Shown one piece after another: positions 46,385-55,947 of a DNA stretch of 64,000 nt. The notes under the pieces are model-generated. The model was given only the letters and a program-made list of their open reading frames with translations, did no database searches and was not told the DNA's origin. The position numbers were made by a program, and so were the translations under genes. Position 1 is the stretch's first letter. Every line of letters starts with the position of its first letter. The stretch is from Bordetella genomosp. 8 (GTDB lineage: Bacteria > Pseudomonadota > Gammaproteobacteria > Burkholderiales > Burkholderiaceae_B), in the NCBI RefSeq assembly GCF_002119685.1, contig NZ_CP021108.1:4402001-4466000 (forward strand), read 5' to 3'.

Positions 46385-46996
46385 ATGCAAGCCTTTCTGC
46401 AACGCCTTATGGCATTCTTCATTCTCACCGTCGTGCCGGGCCTGTATCCCGCTCTGGCGCAGACGCCCGACATGGACGTCGATCTTCTGACCGGCGATAC
46501 CCGTCTGGCTTGCGAGGCGCTGCTCTGCCTTTCCAGCGGCAAACGGCCCGATGAGTGTGACCCGGCACTGTCCCGATACTTCGGAATCAACAAGAAGAAG
46601 CTCTCCGACACCTTGGACGCGCGCCGGGATTTTTTGAAGCAATGTCCGGCATCCAACGACTCGAAGGAAATGAGCGACCTGGTCCAGGCAATCTCGAACG
46701 GCGCGGGCCGCTGCGACGCCAAGTACCTGAACTCCGCGCTCGCTGTCAGTACCGGCCATGGCGGCGACTATGGGTCTGGGCCGACGTACATTTCCAACCA
46801 GATACCGGGCTACTGCACGCTTTATGTCGGCAACGCTTACACCGATCTCGGCGATACGCTGCCGCGCTACGTCGGCACGCCTGAAGAAGGCGGATATTGG
46901 GTGGAAGCCAGGGACTACGACAGCGAACTGACCAAGTACGAGCAGGCGCTGGCCGACCGACAAGCGCAGCAAGAAAGCTCGTCCGGCGGGAATTGA
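46385..46996 (+). CDS. TrbM/KikA-like protein
   Basis: 203 residues with a signal peptide (to ~25, ALAQ). Residues 30-75 (LTGDTRLACEALLCLSSGKRPDECDPALSRYFGI) carry the Cys pattern of the TrbM family, a conjugation-linked periplasmic protein of unknown biochemical role. The C-terminal part after ~100 is less conserved. Directly upstream of virB1 with 4 bp between, so part of the T4SS operon. Confidence 0.78.
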   Translation: MQAFLQRLMAFFILTVVPGLYPALAQTPDMDVDLLTGDTRLACEALLCLSSGKRPDECDPALSRYFGINKKKLSDTLDARRDFLKQCPASNDSKEMSDLVQAISNGAGRCDAKYLNSALAVSTGHGGDYGSGPTYISNQIPGYCTLYVGNAYTDLGDTLPRYVGTPEEGGYWVEARDYDSELTKYEQALADRQAQQESSSGGN

Positions 46997-47000
46997 TGCG

Positions 47001-47705
47001 ATGGACTTTCCCACGCTCGCCCGCGCCTGCGCGCCGGCCGTCCACATCTCGACGCTGAGCGCCGTGGTCCGGCACGAATCCGGCTTCGATCCGCTGGTGA
47101 TCGGCGTGAATGCCTCGCCGCACCGAAACATCCGCCCGAAATCCCGCCAGGAAGCAATCAACGTCGTTCGGGATCTGATCCGCCAGGGCGCCAACTTCGA
47201 CGTCGGCTACGGACAGATCAACGTGCGCAACTGGAAATGGCTGGGAGTCACCCCCGAATCCATCTTCGACCCGTGCACGAATCTGGCCGCTGCCCAGCGG
47301 GTTCTCGTCGATTGCTACCAGCGCGCGGCCAGGCAGTACGGGGCCGGCCAGCTGACGCTGTACGCGGCCTTCAGCTGCTACAACACGGGCAACCTGACCG
47401 ATGGATTCTCCAACGGCTATGTCAGCCAGGTCATTGCCGGCGCGGGACTCCCCGTGCCGCCCATCGCCAGGGTGCCCGTCCCTACTTCTGTACCTGTTCC
47501 TGCTCCCGCCGCCGAGACCGGCGTCAAAGACGGCGGGGCGGCGTCGGCCGCGCAGCCCGGGGCATTCGCCTCGCCACGCGCCGACGCCTTCGAAGCGCCT
47601 CGGCAGGATGCCTTCGGGAAACCTGCGCCGCGCGTTTTTGGCAGGCCCGTCCCCGCGGGCCGGTCGCAGGCCCCGAGTCCCCCCGGCCAGGTGTTTAGCC
47701 GCTAA
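47001..47705 (+). CDS. virB1: VirB1-type lytic transglycosylase
   Basis: 234 residues. The SLT domain (1-150) has the catalytic glutamate E26 in VVRHESGFD and GQINVRNW plus AAFSCYNTGN, typical of VirB1. It opens peptidoglycan for the secretion channel. No obvious N-terminal signal peptide is seen, unlike many VirB1 proteins. The tail is Pro/Ala-rich. Confidence 0.88.
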   Translation: MDFPTLARACAPAVHISTLSAVVRHESGFDPLVIGVNASPHRNIRPKSRQEAINVVRDLIRQGANFDVGYGQINVRNWKWLGVTPESIFDPCTNLAAAQRVLVDCYQRAARQYGAGQLTLYAAFSCYNTGNLTDGFSNGYVSQVIAGAGLPVPPIARVPVPTSVPVPAPAAETGVKDGGAASAAQPGAFASPRADAFEAPRQDAFGKPAPRVFGRPVPAGRSQAPSPPGQVFSR

Positions 47706-47822
47706 ACACCCCATGCGGCTCCGCTTCGGCACACCGCCGGCGAAAACCGGCTCCGCACCACGTTCCTCCCATCCCGCCGCCGATCCACCATCAGGCGGCT
47801 TCCCGCCATGGAGTCCCTTCTC

Positions 47823-48116
47823 ATGCGTTCCTCCACCCTACTGCTTGTTCTGACCGCCGCCCTAACCGTCGCGGCGCTCCTCGGCGCCCCCGCTCCTGCA
47901 ATGGCCCAGGGCCTGGAGAAAGCGACCAGCGACGCGCAGAACATCAACGACTGGCTCTGGATCATCATCCCCGTCATCTGCCTGTCCGCCGGCGGAATCG
48001 TCGGCCTGCTCTACTCGATGGACATCATCCGCAAAGACACCATGTACCAGTGGGTGGGCGGCGTGATCTTCGCGGGCGCCGTTGCCGGCGGCATCATCAA
48101 GGTGGTGTTCGGATGA
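47823..48116 (+). CDS. virB2: VirB2-type conjugative pilin
   Basis: 97 residues from ATG 47823, which has GGAG upstream; ATG 47808 is an alternative. Signal peptide to AMAQ, then two hydrophobic helices separated by a short loop (WLWIIIPVICLSAGGIVGLLYSM and WVGGVIFAGAVAGGIIKVVF), the TrbC/VirB2 pilin layout. Stop overlaps virB3 start (ATGA). Confidence 0.85.
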   Translation: MRSSTLLLVLTAALTVAALLGAPAPAMAQGLEKATSDAQNINDWLWIIIPVICLSAGGIVGLLYSMDIIRKDTMYQWVGGVIFAGAVAGGIIKVVFG

Positions 48117-48505
48117 AACGTCCGGCAAACCAGAATCGCCAGGAGCCGCAGCCGCTCGTCGCCGCGTCCTCTGTCCCGGCCAACCATTACCCGCTTTTCA
48201 AGGGTGCGACCCGGGTCGCCACCATCAAGGGCGGGGTGCCGACACGCGCCTTCGTCGGCCTGGTCATGCTGGTCGTCATCGTGGCCATGTTCACCCTCTA
48301 CGGCTGGCTGCTGTTCCCCATCCTCTACCCCGTCATGGCGGTCATCAGCCGGCAGGACGATCGCGCCTTCTGGACGTGGGAACTGTGGCTCAAGACCAAG
48401 GCCCTGGCACCAAACAGGCGGTATTGGGGCGCGGTCTCCTACTCTCCTCTTGCCTATAGCCCGCGACGCCCCTGGGCGCGGTGGGCGTCCCAAAGGTACC
48501 GATGA
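48113..48505 (+). CDS. virB3: VirB3, inner-membrane T4SS component
   Basis: 130 residues from ATG 48113. HYPLFKGATRVATIKGGVPTRAF followed by a membrane segment (about 50-85) matches VirB3/TrbD. It interacts with the VirB4 ATPase, which overlaps it by 4 bp (ATGA). Confidence 0.85.
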   Translation: MKRPANQNRQEPQPLVAASSVPANHYPLFKGATRVATIKGGVPTRAFVGLVMLVVIVAMFTLYGWLLFPILYPVMAVISRQDDRAFWTWELWLKTKALAPNRRYWGAVSYSPLAYSPRRPWARWASQRYR

Positions 48506-50961
48506 AGCCAACCACCTCCCCCACGGCGCCCAGGCACGAACGCGACATGGGTAAGCTCGTACCGTACTCCCGCCATGTCACGCCGACGATCATCGTTACC
48601 GAGAACTGGGAGTACCTGTCCGTATGGCGAATTGGCGGACGGACCTTCGAAGGCTACCCGGACGACGAGCTGTGTACCTGGCTCGATGAACTGAACAACA
48701 TCATCAAAGGCTTTCCGGCCGGATTCGGCATGTGGACGCATCTGGTGCGCCGGCGCGTGCAGGAATACCCGGAAAGCGCCTATCCCGACGCGTTCTCCGA
48801 ATCGCACGATGCCGCATATCGGCGCACCTTCGTCGGCAAGCCGCCCATGGTCAACGATCTGTACCTGACGGTGATCGTTCGCGCGAACGTCGACCCTGCG
48901 CTGCGTATGCTCTCGCGCTTTGAGAAACGCACGGCCAGGGACGTACACGCCTGGCAGTCGCAGGCCATCGAACAGTTGGACGACATCAATCGGAAACTCG
49001 CAAGCGCCCTGCGTCGCTATGGTCCCGATCTGCTTTCGATTGTCGAGCGTGATACGACGGACCCAGACCACCCGACAGACGCCACACGCTACACGGGCCG
49101 CTTCTCCGAGCCAGCGGAGTTCTTTGGCTTTCTCCTCAACGGCAAGACCGAACCGGTCCCCGCACTCGAGGCAAAGCTGTCCAGCTATCTGCCGGCCGCG
49201 CGTCCATTCTTCGCCTCCCCTGGAGACCAGGCGGAAGTGCGGGGCACAAATTGGTCGCGGCGCTTCTGCATGGTCGAGATCCGCGAGTACTGCAACGCCA
49301 CGAAGCCGGGGCACCTGAACCGGCTGATGAAGCTGCCCTTCGAGTTCGTGCTCACCCAGTCCTTCGGGACTTTGTCACTTTCCGACGGCCTGGCCGCCTT
49401 GACCCGGCAGATCAAATGGTTGGAGGACTCCAAGGATTATTCAGAATCCCAGATCGCGGATCTGAAAAAGGCACGCGACCAGCTGCGCGCAGGCGCCTTC
49501 GTGATGGGAGATCATCACGCTACCCTGGCCGTATACGGAGAGGACAGTGAAGAGACCCTGCGCAACGCCGCCGATGTAATCAGCACGCTCGCCGACCGCG
49601 AAATCATCGGACGCCTGGTGGATCGGGCGCTCATCGCCGCCTTCTATGCGCAGTTGCCCACGAATTGGCGGTGGCGCCCGAGGCCTGCCACCATCACCTC
49701 GCAGAACTTCCTGTCGTTCTCATCGCTGCACAACTATTTGTTCGGCAAGCCCAGCGGCAACCCCTGGGGACCCGCGGTCACGATGTTGAAGACCGCCGGC
49801 GGCACGCCCTATTACCTGAACTTCCATGCATCGCTGGCCGACGCGGATGAAACGGGAAAGCGGCGCCTGGGCAATACGTCCATCATCGGGCAGTCCGGCA
49901 CAGGGAAGACGGTCCTGCTGGGTCATCTGCTCACCCAGGCCCGCAAGTTCGGGTACACGGGCGCCGTGTTCGACAAGGACCGCGGGCTGCAGGTCGCCAT
50001 CATGGCCATGGGCGGCAAGTACTTCCCGCTGCAGCTGGGGCAGCCCACCGGTTGGAACTACCTGCAACTGACTCCCACGCCCAGGAATGTCGCCTTCATG
50101 CGCAAGCTCACCGTGCAGCTCGCAGCCGAGGGAGAACAGACCGCGAACCTCACCGAGCAGCGGGAAATCGCGGGCGCCGTGCAAAAGCTCGTGGACTTCA
50201 TCGACATGAAGGATCGGCGTCTGACCACGCTCTTGCAATTCCTGCCCGCCGCGCCCAGCCGTGACGGCAAGCTTAGTCTGCGGGACAAGCTGGAACGCTG
50301 GTGTCACGGGCATGAGAACGGTTGGGTCTTCGACAACCCGCGCGATGAGCTGGACTTGTCCGACGCAGACCTGTTTGGCTTTGACCTGACGGAGTTCCTG
50401 GAGCAAGGCGCGATTCGGGATGCCGCGCTCACGTACCTGCTGTACCGCACCCGGCAGATGATCGACGGCCGGCGCTTCGTCTATTGCTTCGACGAGGTCC
50501 AGCATCCGCTGAAAGTGCCGTTCTTCCAGGAAATGATGCAGAACGAAAGCCGCACTATCCGGAAAGACAACGGCGTATTCATCTTCGCCACGCAGGAGCC
50601 CGACGCGATCCTCGCCAATCCGGTGGGACGGTCGCTCATCCAGCAATCGGCGACCGCGCTGTACCTGGCGAACCCGAAGGGTACGGCCGAGGAATACATC
50701 GACGGTTTCAAGCTCACCACGGCCGAATTCAAGATGGTGTGCGAACTGGGTGAGTTCTCTCGGCAATTCGTCGTCAAGCAAGGCGAGTCGACCGTCACCG
50801 CGGAACTGGATCTGAGCCTCTGCCCGGAAGCGCTGCTGGTCTTCTCCGGATCGACCGACATGGCGGCTCTCGCCGAGGCCGCTGTGGCCGAGCGTGGTTC
50901 CGACCCAAGCCAATGGCTACCCCTATATCTTCAACGCGCCAAAGAGGCGGGGAGAACGTGA
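48502..50961 (+). CDS. virB4: VirB4, T4SS ATPase
   Basis: 819 residues from ATG 48502. Walker A GQSGTGKT at 463-470, preceded by the CagE/TrbE/VirB N-terminal domain. A Walker B-like YCFDEVQHP segment and the motif RKDNGVFIFATQEPDAI follow, as in VirB4. Energises pilus biogenesis and substrate transfer with VirB11. 1 bp separates its stop from virB5. Confidence 0.93.
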   Translation: MKPTTSPTAPRHERDMGKLVPYSRHVTPTIIVTENWEYLSVWRIGGRTFEGYPDDELCTWLDELNNIIKGFPAGFGMWTHLVRRRVQEYPESAYPDAFSESHDAAYRRTFVGKPPMVNDLYLTVIVRANVDPALRMLSRFEKRTARDVHAWQSQAIEQLDDINRKLASALRRYGPDLLSIVERDTTDPDHPTDATRYTGRFSEPAEFFGFLLNGKTEPVPALEAKLSSYLPAARPFFASPGDQAEVRGTNWSRRFCMVEIREYCNATKPGHLNRLMKLPFEFVLTQSFGTLSLSDGLAALTRQIKWLEDSKDYSESQIADLKKARDQLRAGAFVMGDHHATLAVYGEDSEETLRNAADVISTLADREIIGRLVDRALIAAFYAQLPTNWRWRPRPATITSQNFLSFSSLHNYLFGKPSGNPWGPAVTMLKTAGGTPYYLNFHASLADADETGKRRLGNTSIIGQSGTGKTVLLGHLLTQARKFGYTGAVFDKDRGLQVAIMAMGGKYFPLQLGQPTGWNYLQLTPTPRNVAFMRKLTVQLAAEGEQTANLTEQREIAGAVQKLVDFIDMKDRRLTTLLQFLPAAPSRDGKLSLRDKLERWCHGHENGWVFDNPRDELDLSDADLFGFDLTEFLEQGAIRDAALTYLLYRTRQMIDGRRFVYCFDEVQHPLKVPFFQEMMQNESRTIRKDNGVFIFATQEPDAILANPVGRSLIQQSATALYLANPKGTAEEYIDGFKLTTAEFKMVCELGEFSRQFVVKQGESTVTAELDLSLCPEALLVFSGSTDMAALAEAAVAERGSDPSQWLPLYLQRAKEAGRT

Positions 50962-50962
50962 A

Positions 50963-51712
50963 ATGCAAGCCACCCTGATCCACCAACGCAAGCGCCTCAC
51001 GTCATGGCATACGCGCTGCGTCCAAGCCATGATGGTGATTTTCCTAGCCAATGCGGCCTTGCCCGTCCATGCCACAGGGATTCCCACCGTGGACGCGGCG
51101 AATCTCGCGCAAAACGCCCTCAATCACATCGAGGACATCGCGAAATACACCGAGCAGATCGCGGTCCTCAAGGACCAGCTCGAAAGCGCCCAGCGGCGCT
51201 ATGCGGCGATCACTGGCACGCGTAATCTCGGGGAGATCCTGAACGATCCCTCCATCCGCAGCACGTTGCCGAGCGATGTGCAGTCGATTTTGAGGCGGGG
51301 AAGCAACAGCCTCGGCTCTCTCGAAAGCTCCACACAGCGCATCTTGAACGAGGAGAGGCTGTCCGGGAACTACATGGTCGACCGGCGGGCGCTGGACCAG
51401 CGCGCAGAGGATCTGGCCGTGCGTACCAAGGCGCTGCTTGAATCGGCGCAATCGGGCACAACGGCGCGCCTGCAGCAACTCGACAGCCTTCAGTCGCAGA
51501 TCAACCTGACCACCGATCCGAAGGCCATCTCGGACCTGCAGGCGAGGCTCCTGGTGGAACAAGCCAACATCCAGGCCGACCAGATGCGGGCCGACGCCCT
51601 GAGCCGGCAGTTGCAGGCTGAGAAAGCGCTCATGGAGCAGCAAGCACAGAAGCTCGCCGCGCAGTCCTTCAGCATCGACGCGATCCGTGCGCCGCTACCC
51701 GGAGCGCAGTAA
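50963..51712 (+). CDS. virB5: VirB5-type minor pilin
   Basis: 249 residues from ATG 50963. Signal peptide (to about 40, PVHA), then long amphipathic helices (AAITGTRNLGEILNDP and the Gln/Ala-rich 190-230 coiled region), the usual VirB5/TraC make-up. Probably at the pilus tip. Overlaps virB6 by 1 bp (TAATG). Confidence 0.8.
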   Translation: MQATLIHQRKRLTSWHTRCVQAMMVIFLANAALPVHATGIPTVDAANLAQNALNHIEDIAKYTEQIAVLKDQLESAQRRYAAITGTRNLGEILNDPSIRSTLPSDVQSILRRGSNSLGSLESSTQRILNEERLSGNYMVDRRALDQRAEDLAVRTKALLESAQSGTTARLQQLDSLQSQINLTTDPKAISDLQARLLVEQANIQADQMRADALSRQLQAEKALMEQQAQKLAAQSFSIDAIRAPLPGAQ

Positions 51713-52602
51713 TGGCACTCGGCGCGGTTCAACTCACAAGCCTGGGCAGTATCGCGCGCTGGATGGATGCTTCGGTGACGTCCATGCTGGAACAGGTCGT
51801 CACCCCCATGGTCAGCTCCGTGACTGCCGCCATACTGCCCTTCGTGACCGTATGCCTGTCGATCAGCCTCGTCTGGTTTGGATGGTTGATTGCCACCGGA
51901 GCCATTCCCATCCCCGCGATGACAGCTCTGCGGAAAGTCGTCGAAATTGCGGTCATCGTGTCGATTGCCGGTGCGGGCGGGCTGTATCAAACCCGGATCG
52001 TCAGCACCTTGCTCGATCTGCCTTCTGCAATTTCCAGCGTCTTCACGAACGGCCCGTCCACACCGTCGCAATTGCTGGATGACGCGGCAAACAATGGCGC
52101 TGAGATAAGCACCAAGATCAACGATCGTGCGCCGTCGTTCGTCAGTGACGCCGCACGCGCCCTCGCATTCGTTGTCGTCTCGGTGATTATTACGGTCGTG
52201 TCTGCCGTTCTCAGTGCGGTGGGAATCATCGTGCTGGTGACCATCAAGGCCGGCATGGGAATCATTGCCATATTGGGGCCACCCTGCCTGTTGGCCCTTC
52301 TATTTGATAAAACCAAAGAATATTTCAGGCACTGGCTGAATCAAGCTCTCTATTACGCCATATATGGCGCGATCTTTATGGTCATATTCAGCATCATCAT
52401 CGGAATGTTTGGCATGCTGCAGCAGGGACTCCTCGCCACTGCCGGAGCTGATCAGATCAATATCTTCTCGATGTTGACGGCTCTTGTCATCTTCGTAGCA
52501 GGCGCGAAGTTTATGCTGGAACAAGTATCGACAATCGCCCAGCAAATTACTGGAGGAAAAGGAGGCGGCTTTTCAGTGCCATTTGTCGGCAGGATCGGCT
52601 AA
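51712..52602 (+). CDS. virB6: VirB6/TrbL-type polytopic membrane protein
   Basis: 296 residues with 6-7 hydrophobic segments, first at about 35-60, last at ~258-280. The shape and position between virB5 and cargo fit VirB6, an inner-membrane channel component. The last ~100 codons become AT-richer than the operon before it, at the junction with the cargo segment. Confidence 0.85.
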   Translation: MALGAVQLTSLGSIARWMDASVTSMLEQVVTPMVSSVTAAILPFVTVCLSISLVWFGWLIATGAIPIPAMTALRKVVEIAVIVSIAGAGGLYQTRIVSTLLDLPSAISSVFTNGPSTPSQLLDDAANNGAEISTKINDRAPSFVSDAARALAFVVVSVIITVVSAVLSAVGIIVLVTIKAGMGIIAILGPPCLLALLFDKTKEYFRHWLNQALYYAIYGAIFMVIFSIIIGMFGMLQQGLLATAGADQINIFSMLTALVIFVAGAKFMLEQVSTIAQQITGGKGGGFSVPFVGRIG

Positions 52603-52664
52603 AATAACCACGAATACGGGTGCAGATTTAAACGCGACTTTCCTATTCATAGGAATGGAACCAC

Positions 52665-52976
52665 ATGGCCCTCAAGAAAACCAGGATTGTTAATGAAGGT
52701 ACGCCGGCACAAAGCGTGGGCCTGACAGCGCAGTCTGGTGCCGCAGGCGCGCCGTCCATTTCACCATTTCAATGGATCAGTCTCGCGCGCGCGACTTGGA
52801 CGTGGATCATGCGACCGCTGTGGAATCTCTGTTTCGTGTTTCCTACGAAAGTGATTCGGTACACCATGTCGAGCAGCCCACCATCAGAGGAAGCAGGTCG
52901 CCGACAAGAAGACTGGGACCACACAGAGCGTCGTCGGCGCGACGAAGAGTTCCGTCGCAATTACTCGCGCTGGTAA
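52665..52976 (+). CDS. Small T4SS-operon protein of unknown function
   Basis: 103 residues. N-terminal half polar, then a WISLARATWTWIMRPLWNLCFVF hydrophobic stretch (38-60) that could be a single membrane helix, and a strongly charged tail (RRRRDEEFRRNYSRW). It might be an entry-exclusion or VirB7-like substitute, but nothing in the sequence proves this; no lipobox. Confidence 0.45.
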   Translation: MALKKTRIVNEGTPAQSVGLTAQSGAAGAPSISPFQWISLARATWTWIMRPLWNLCFVFPTKVIRYTMSSSPPSEEAGRRQEDWDHTERRRRDEEFRRNYSRW

Positions 52977-53078
52977 CGTCTAAGGGATATACCATCAAGC
53001 AATACTGGGTCGTCGAAAGCTAGTACGACAGCTTCGAAGATTAAGTTAGATCCTGCGCCCGCCACCGTCGGCTGTGGC

Positions 53079-53102
53079 ACTCGCCGCCTAAGCACGGCGA
53101 GT
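53079..53102. repeat. Left hairpin ACTCGCCG/CGGCGAGT flanking the cargo
   Basis: An 8-bp perfect stem with an 8-nt loop, followed by TTC. The same stem recurs at 56153-56176. It could end the virB1-virB6 transcript weakly or mark an insertion junction. Confidence 0.6.
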
Positions 53103-53129
53103 TTCAGTCGATTTACTTAACCTTACCCC

Positions 53130-53285
53130 TTGGCCCGCGAATCAGTAAAGACAGGCCTGACTGACGGCCACTTTCGACTGATTCTGCTAAGAAAAGTCGA
53201 CCCCAGCGGTCACGCTCGCTTGATCGAAAAATTCGGCCTCACAGATCGGTTCAAGATCGACGATCGCGACCTCGGCAATGGTTAA
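53130..53285 (+). pseudogene. 51-codon ORF, possible gene remnant
   Basis: Frame from TTG 53130 to TAA 53285. It reads like real protein (KTGLTDGHFRLILLRKVDP...KFGLTDRFKIDDRDLG) but has no ATG/GTG start and no ribosome-binding site. It may be the tail of a gene broken by the cargo insertion. Unassigned. Confidence 0.25.
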
Positions 53286-53529
53286 GTACCCCCGTGAACG
53301 GCCTAGAGGTAATAATCATCGAGTTCTCCAACAGAATCGACCCGTTGCCGGCGATCGATTTACGCGAAGCCTACGGCTACTTCTATGCACGGCGGTCATA
53401 TAGTTGCTCGCAGCGGTGGGCGAGTCTTGGGCTTTTGCTAGCACCGTGGGGCGACGCTGGCAAAACCTCTAGAAAATGCCTGCCGGCAGCATATGATTAC
53501 ATCACGCCAAATCGGTTCAGACATCGAAC

Positions 53530-55947
53530 ATGAACGACGACGACAAACGCGATGCAGTAACACTCACCCGACCCGAAAGGATACGTCAGGCTCAAACAGC
53601 TGATATGCCATTCGCTCGTGCAAAGGCGACCAACGCCTTGCCGATTGCCGCTGATGGTTTGAAAGGACTCGTCGCGCAATTCATCGGCTCGACGGTCGGG
53701 CAGCGGTTCTTCGGGCCCGCTTGGGTGGGCGAGGATGGCGTACCTTGCATAATCTTTATCGCGCACAATTCTGATGCTGTTAAACGCGTCCGTCGCGCCG
53801 AAGCATGCGCGGCAGTCGGGTGGAGATGGGATAATTCACCATCGATGTTTTTTTCCTTGACGGTCATGACGCGGGCAGAGAATCCGCGTCCACATGTACG
53901 CTGGATTCGCTCCAGCACGGACGCCGTCATGGTGGCTCTTCGCCAGAAGGGCCGTTTCCTCATGACTGTAGCCACACCAGACGGGCAGCATTCGGGCTGG
54001 ATGGAAGCCGATCTGTACGCGGGCATGAATAGTGACACGCCCTCAAGCAGCGCGATGGACGCTCAGTGGGAATTCCTGACTCCCGGAATCCCACGTTCCA
54101 ACATTCATGAGCGGTTCGATCCATTTAGCCTCGATGACGTCGTGAGCAGAGATGAGCGGGTCGAGATACCAATATGGCCGGATGCGTCATCAGACGCATG
54201 GGCTGAACTGGCGCACAACGGACCATGGGCCGACGATCTTGATGCAAAAGATCGGGCACGCGCTGCATGGGGTCGTCAGGCCCTACGGAACCGTGGACGG
54301 GCCGCCGGTTTCGTCCAGGCCATCCTTGATCGCCAGTTGCTTGACGATGTCCGACCTGTCGTGGATTCCGATGGCATGTGGCTAGAGCCCGGACCACTGC
54401 AAGAGCGCGCGACTACGCTGGTGAAGCGCGCACCGCTCATCGGTCGCTGGCTTGCCGGAATGGCTGGGCCGGAGCCGAGTGCTCAAGCCTCGTACGAGGC
54501 GTGTTTCGCGGTTCTCCAGGACCCTTACTCGCTCTTCTGCTTTCTAGACAAATTTATGCAGATCTTGAATGATGCGGCGGATGACGTACTGGCTGAGGCA
54601 GCTAAAGGCATGTTCGAAGCCGCGCTGCTCGATGCTCGAATCACCAGATCAGGTTCTCACCGCCCCTGGATGGCCAACACATCAGGCTACGGTCTCGAGA
54701 TGAAAGCCGCAGCCATCGACATGGAAGCGCCGCTCGACGACATCGAGGAGCTCTGGCGTTGCGGCCTGGAAATAATGGACTTACTGGATGCCGGCTTGCG
54801 ACTGACCCCCCACGATTTCCCAGTGCCATTGGGAGTTATCTGCGAGTCATTGCAGAATGTGGTGCTCGAATGCTCTTATGACGAGGCGGAGGGCACTATC
54901 CAGAAGATGCTTCGTGAAGCCCAGGAAGCCAGGCAGTGGTCGATCCCGTGGGGCGCTCGCGTCGAGGTGGACTTCGGCCCTTTCGTTGCGACAAGGATAT
55001 TCGAAAGCAATGGGGAATTCTCCTGTCATTTTCTAGATTCAGCCGATCGATATCACCACGTCGCCATCGGCATCACAGGCGATCCGCCAAGAGCGGCATC
55101 AGCACACCTGATTCGTCCACGCGAGGACGACGGCGAGGTCATGTGGAACACTGACGCGGAGCTTAGTCTGAAGCTGATCGCCGCTGCGATCATTCGCGAC
55201 TTCCTAGTCGTCGAGCAACGAGAACGTCTTTTCAACGTACGTCCGATGCGTCGTCGGATTCGGGGCAGAGACGTGCGAACCGTTATCTATCTTCCTCGGG
55301 TGCGTTATTCGACTCCCCACTCCGACCGCTTTTCCGTCGGTGAAACTAGCGCCGGCCGTCCCAAGCATTCAGTTGCACCGCATCTTAGACGAGCAAGCAC
55401 TGCGTCGGCCGCGCAGCGATTCCTCGCTCAAAGATATGGAATGCATATTCCGGAAGGCTTCACCTTCGTTCGTCCGCACGAGAGGGGTAATGCTGGCGAC
55501 GATGAGCGGATACGGACGTATCGGAGCAGGTCGGCGTCGCGAATGATCTTCGACGAGGTATCGACCGCCCCGGCCGGATCTCGACCAGCCTGGTTCGACT
55601 TCGAAAAGGACTGTCTTCGTCTGTTGACGCTGCGCGGACTGAGGGTCGTCCATCAGTCGGCAAACAGGGATGGCGATGGTGGTGTCGATCTCTATGCTGT
55701 AGACGAGGATAGTCAATCGTGGATCGTCCAGTGCAAATGCTGGGCACAGCATCGCACCGTGGGGCCTGAGATTGTGCGCGAACTTTACGGCGCCATCGCG
55801 CTCGCGAACAGAGGGGGGACAAAAAGCCGCGGTATCCTGATCACCACGAGCGGGTTCTCGTCAGGGGCTGTTGCGGCTGCGGTCGAGTTCGGCTTCGAGC
55901 TTATCAACGGTGAGCAGTTTGCCAATTTTCTGATGGATGGCGTCTAG
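53530..55947 (+). CDS. Large protein with C-terminal Mrr-type restriction nuclease domain
   Basis: 805 residues. Residues 689-803 match the Mrr/PD-(D/E)xK fold: FDFEKDCLRLLTLRGLRV (E692), GDGGVDLYAVD (D720), WIVQCKCW (Q734-x-K736, the QxK variant of Mrr) and the SRGILITTSGFSSGA helix-strand. The first ~680 residues have no domain I recognise, contain no Walker motif, and may sense or bind a target. Mrr proteins cut DNA, often modified DNA. Placed inside a T4SS operon, this looks like cargo with a defence role. It is AT-richer and uses different codons from the vir genes. No methylase partner nearby. Confidence 0.8.
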   Translation: MNDDDKRDAVTLTRPERIRQAQTADMPFARAKATNALPIAADGLKGLVAQFIGSTVGQRFFGPAWVGEDGVPCIIFIAHNSDAVKRVRRAEACAAVGWRWDNSPSMFFSLTVMTRAENPRPHVRWIRSSTDAVMVALRQKGRFLMTVATPDGQHSGWMEADLYAGMNSDTPSSSAMDAQWEFLTPGIPRSNIHERFDPFSLDDVVSRDERVEIPIWPDASSDAWAELAHNGPWADDLDAKDRARAAWGRQALRNRGRAAGFVQAILDRQLLDDVRPVVDSDGMWLEPGPLQERATTLVKRAPLIGRWLAGMAGPEPSAQASYEACFAVLQDPYSLFCFLDKFMQILNDAADDVLAEAAKGMFEAALLDARITRSGSHRPWMANTSGYGLEMKAAAIDMEAPLDDIEELWRCGLEIMDLLDAGLRLTPHDFPVPLGVICESLQNVVLECSYDEAEGTIQKMLREAQEARQWSIPWGARVEVDFGPFVATRIFESNGEFSCHFLDSADRYHHVAIGITGDPPRAASAHLIRPREDDGEVMWNTDAELSLKLIAAAIIRDFLVVEQRERLFNVRPMRRRIRGRDVRTVIYLPRVRYSTPHSDRFSVGETSAGRPKHSVAPHLRRASTASAAQRFLAQRYGMHIPEGFTFVRPHERGNAGDDERIRTYRSRSASRMIFDEVSTAPAGSRPAWFDFEKDCLRLLTLRGLRVVHQSANRDGDGGVDLYAVDEDSQSWIVQCKCWAQHRTVGPEIVRELYGAIALANRGGTKSRGILITTSGFSSGAVAAAVEFGFELINGEQFANFLMDGV

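Larger units (their letters stand above)
52977..53529. other. Non-coding gap left of the cargo gene
   Basis: About 550 bp, AT-richer than the flanks. It contains a hairpin (53079-53102), a remnant-like ORF (53130-53285) and otherwise no clear gene. A 79-codon GTG-started ORF at 53294-53533 has no coding character that I can support. Confidence 0.6.

Noticed and set aside
53294..53533. 79-codon ORF ahead of the Mrr-type gene
   Set aside because: GTG start without a ribosome-binding site, overlaps the next start, and composition is not protein-like.
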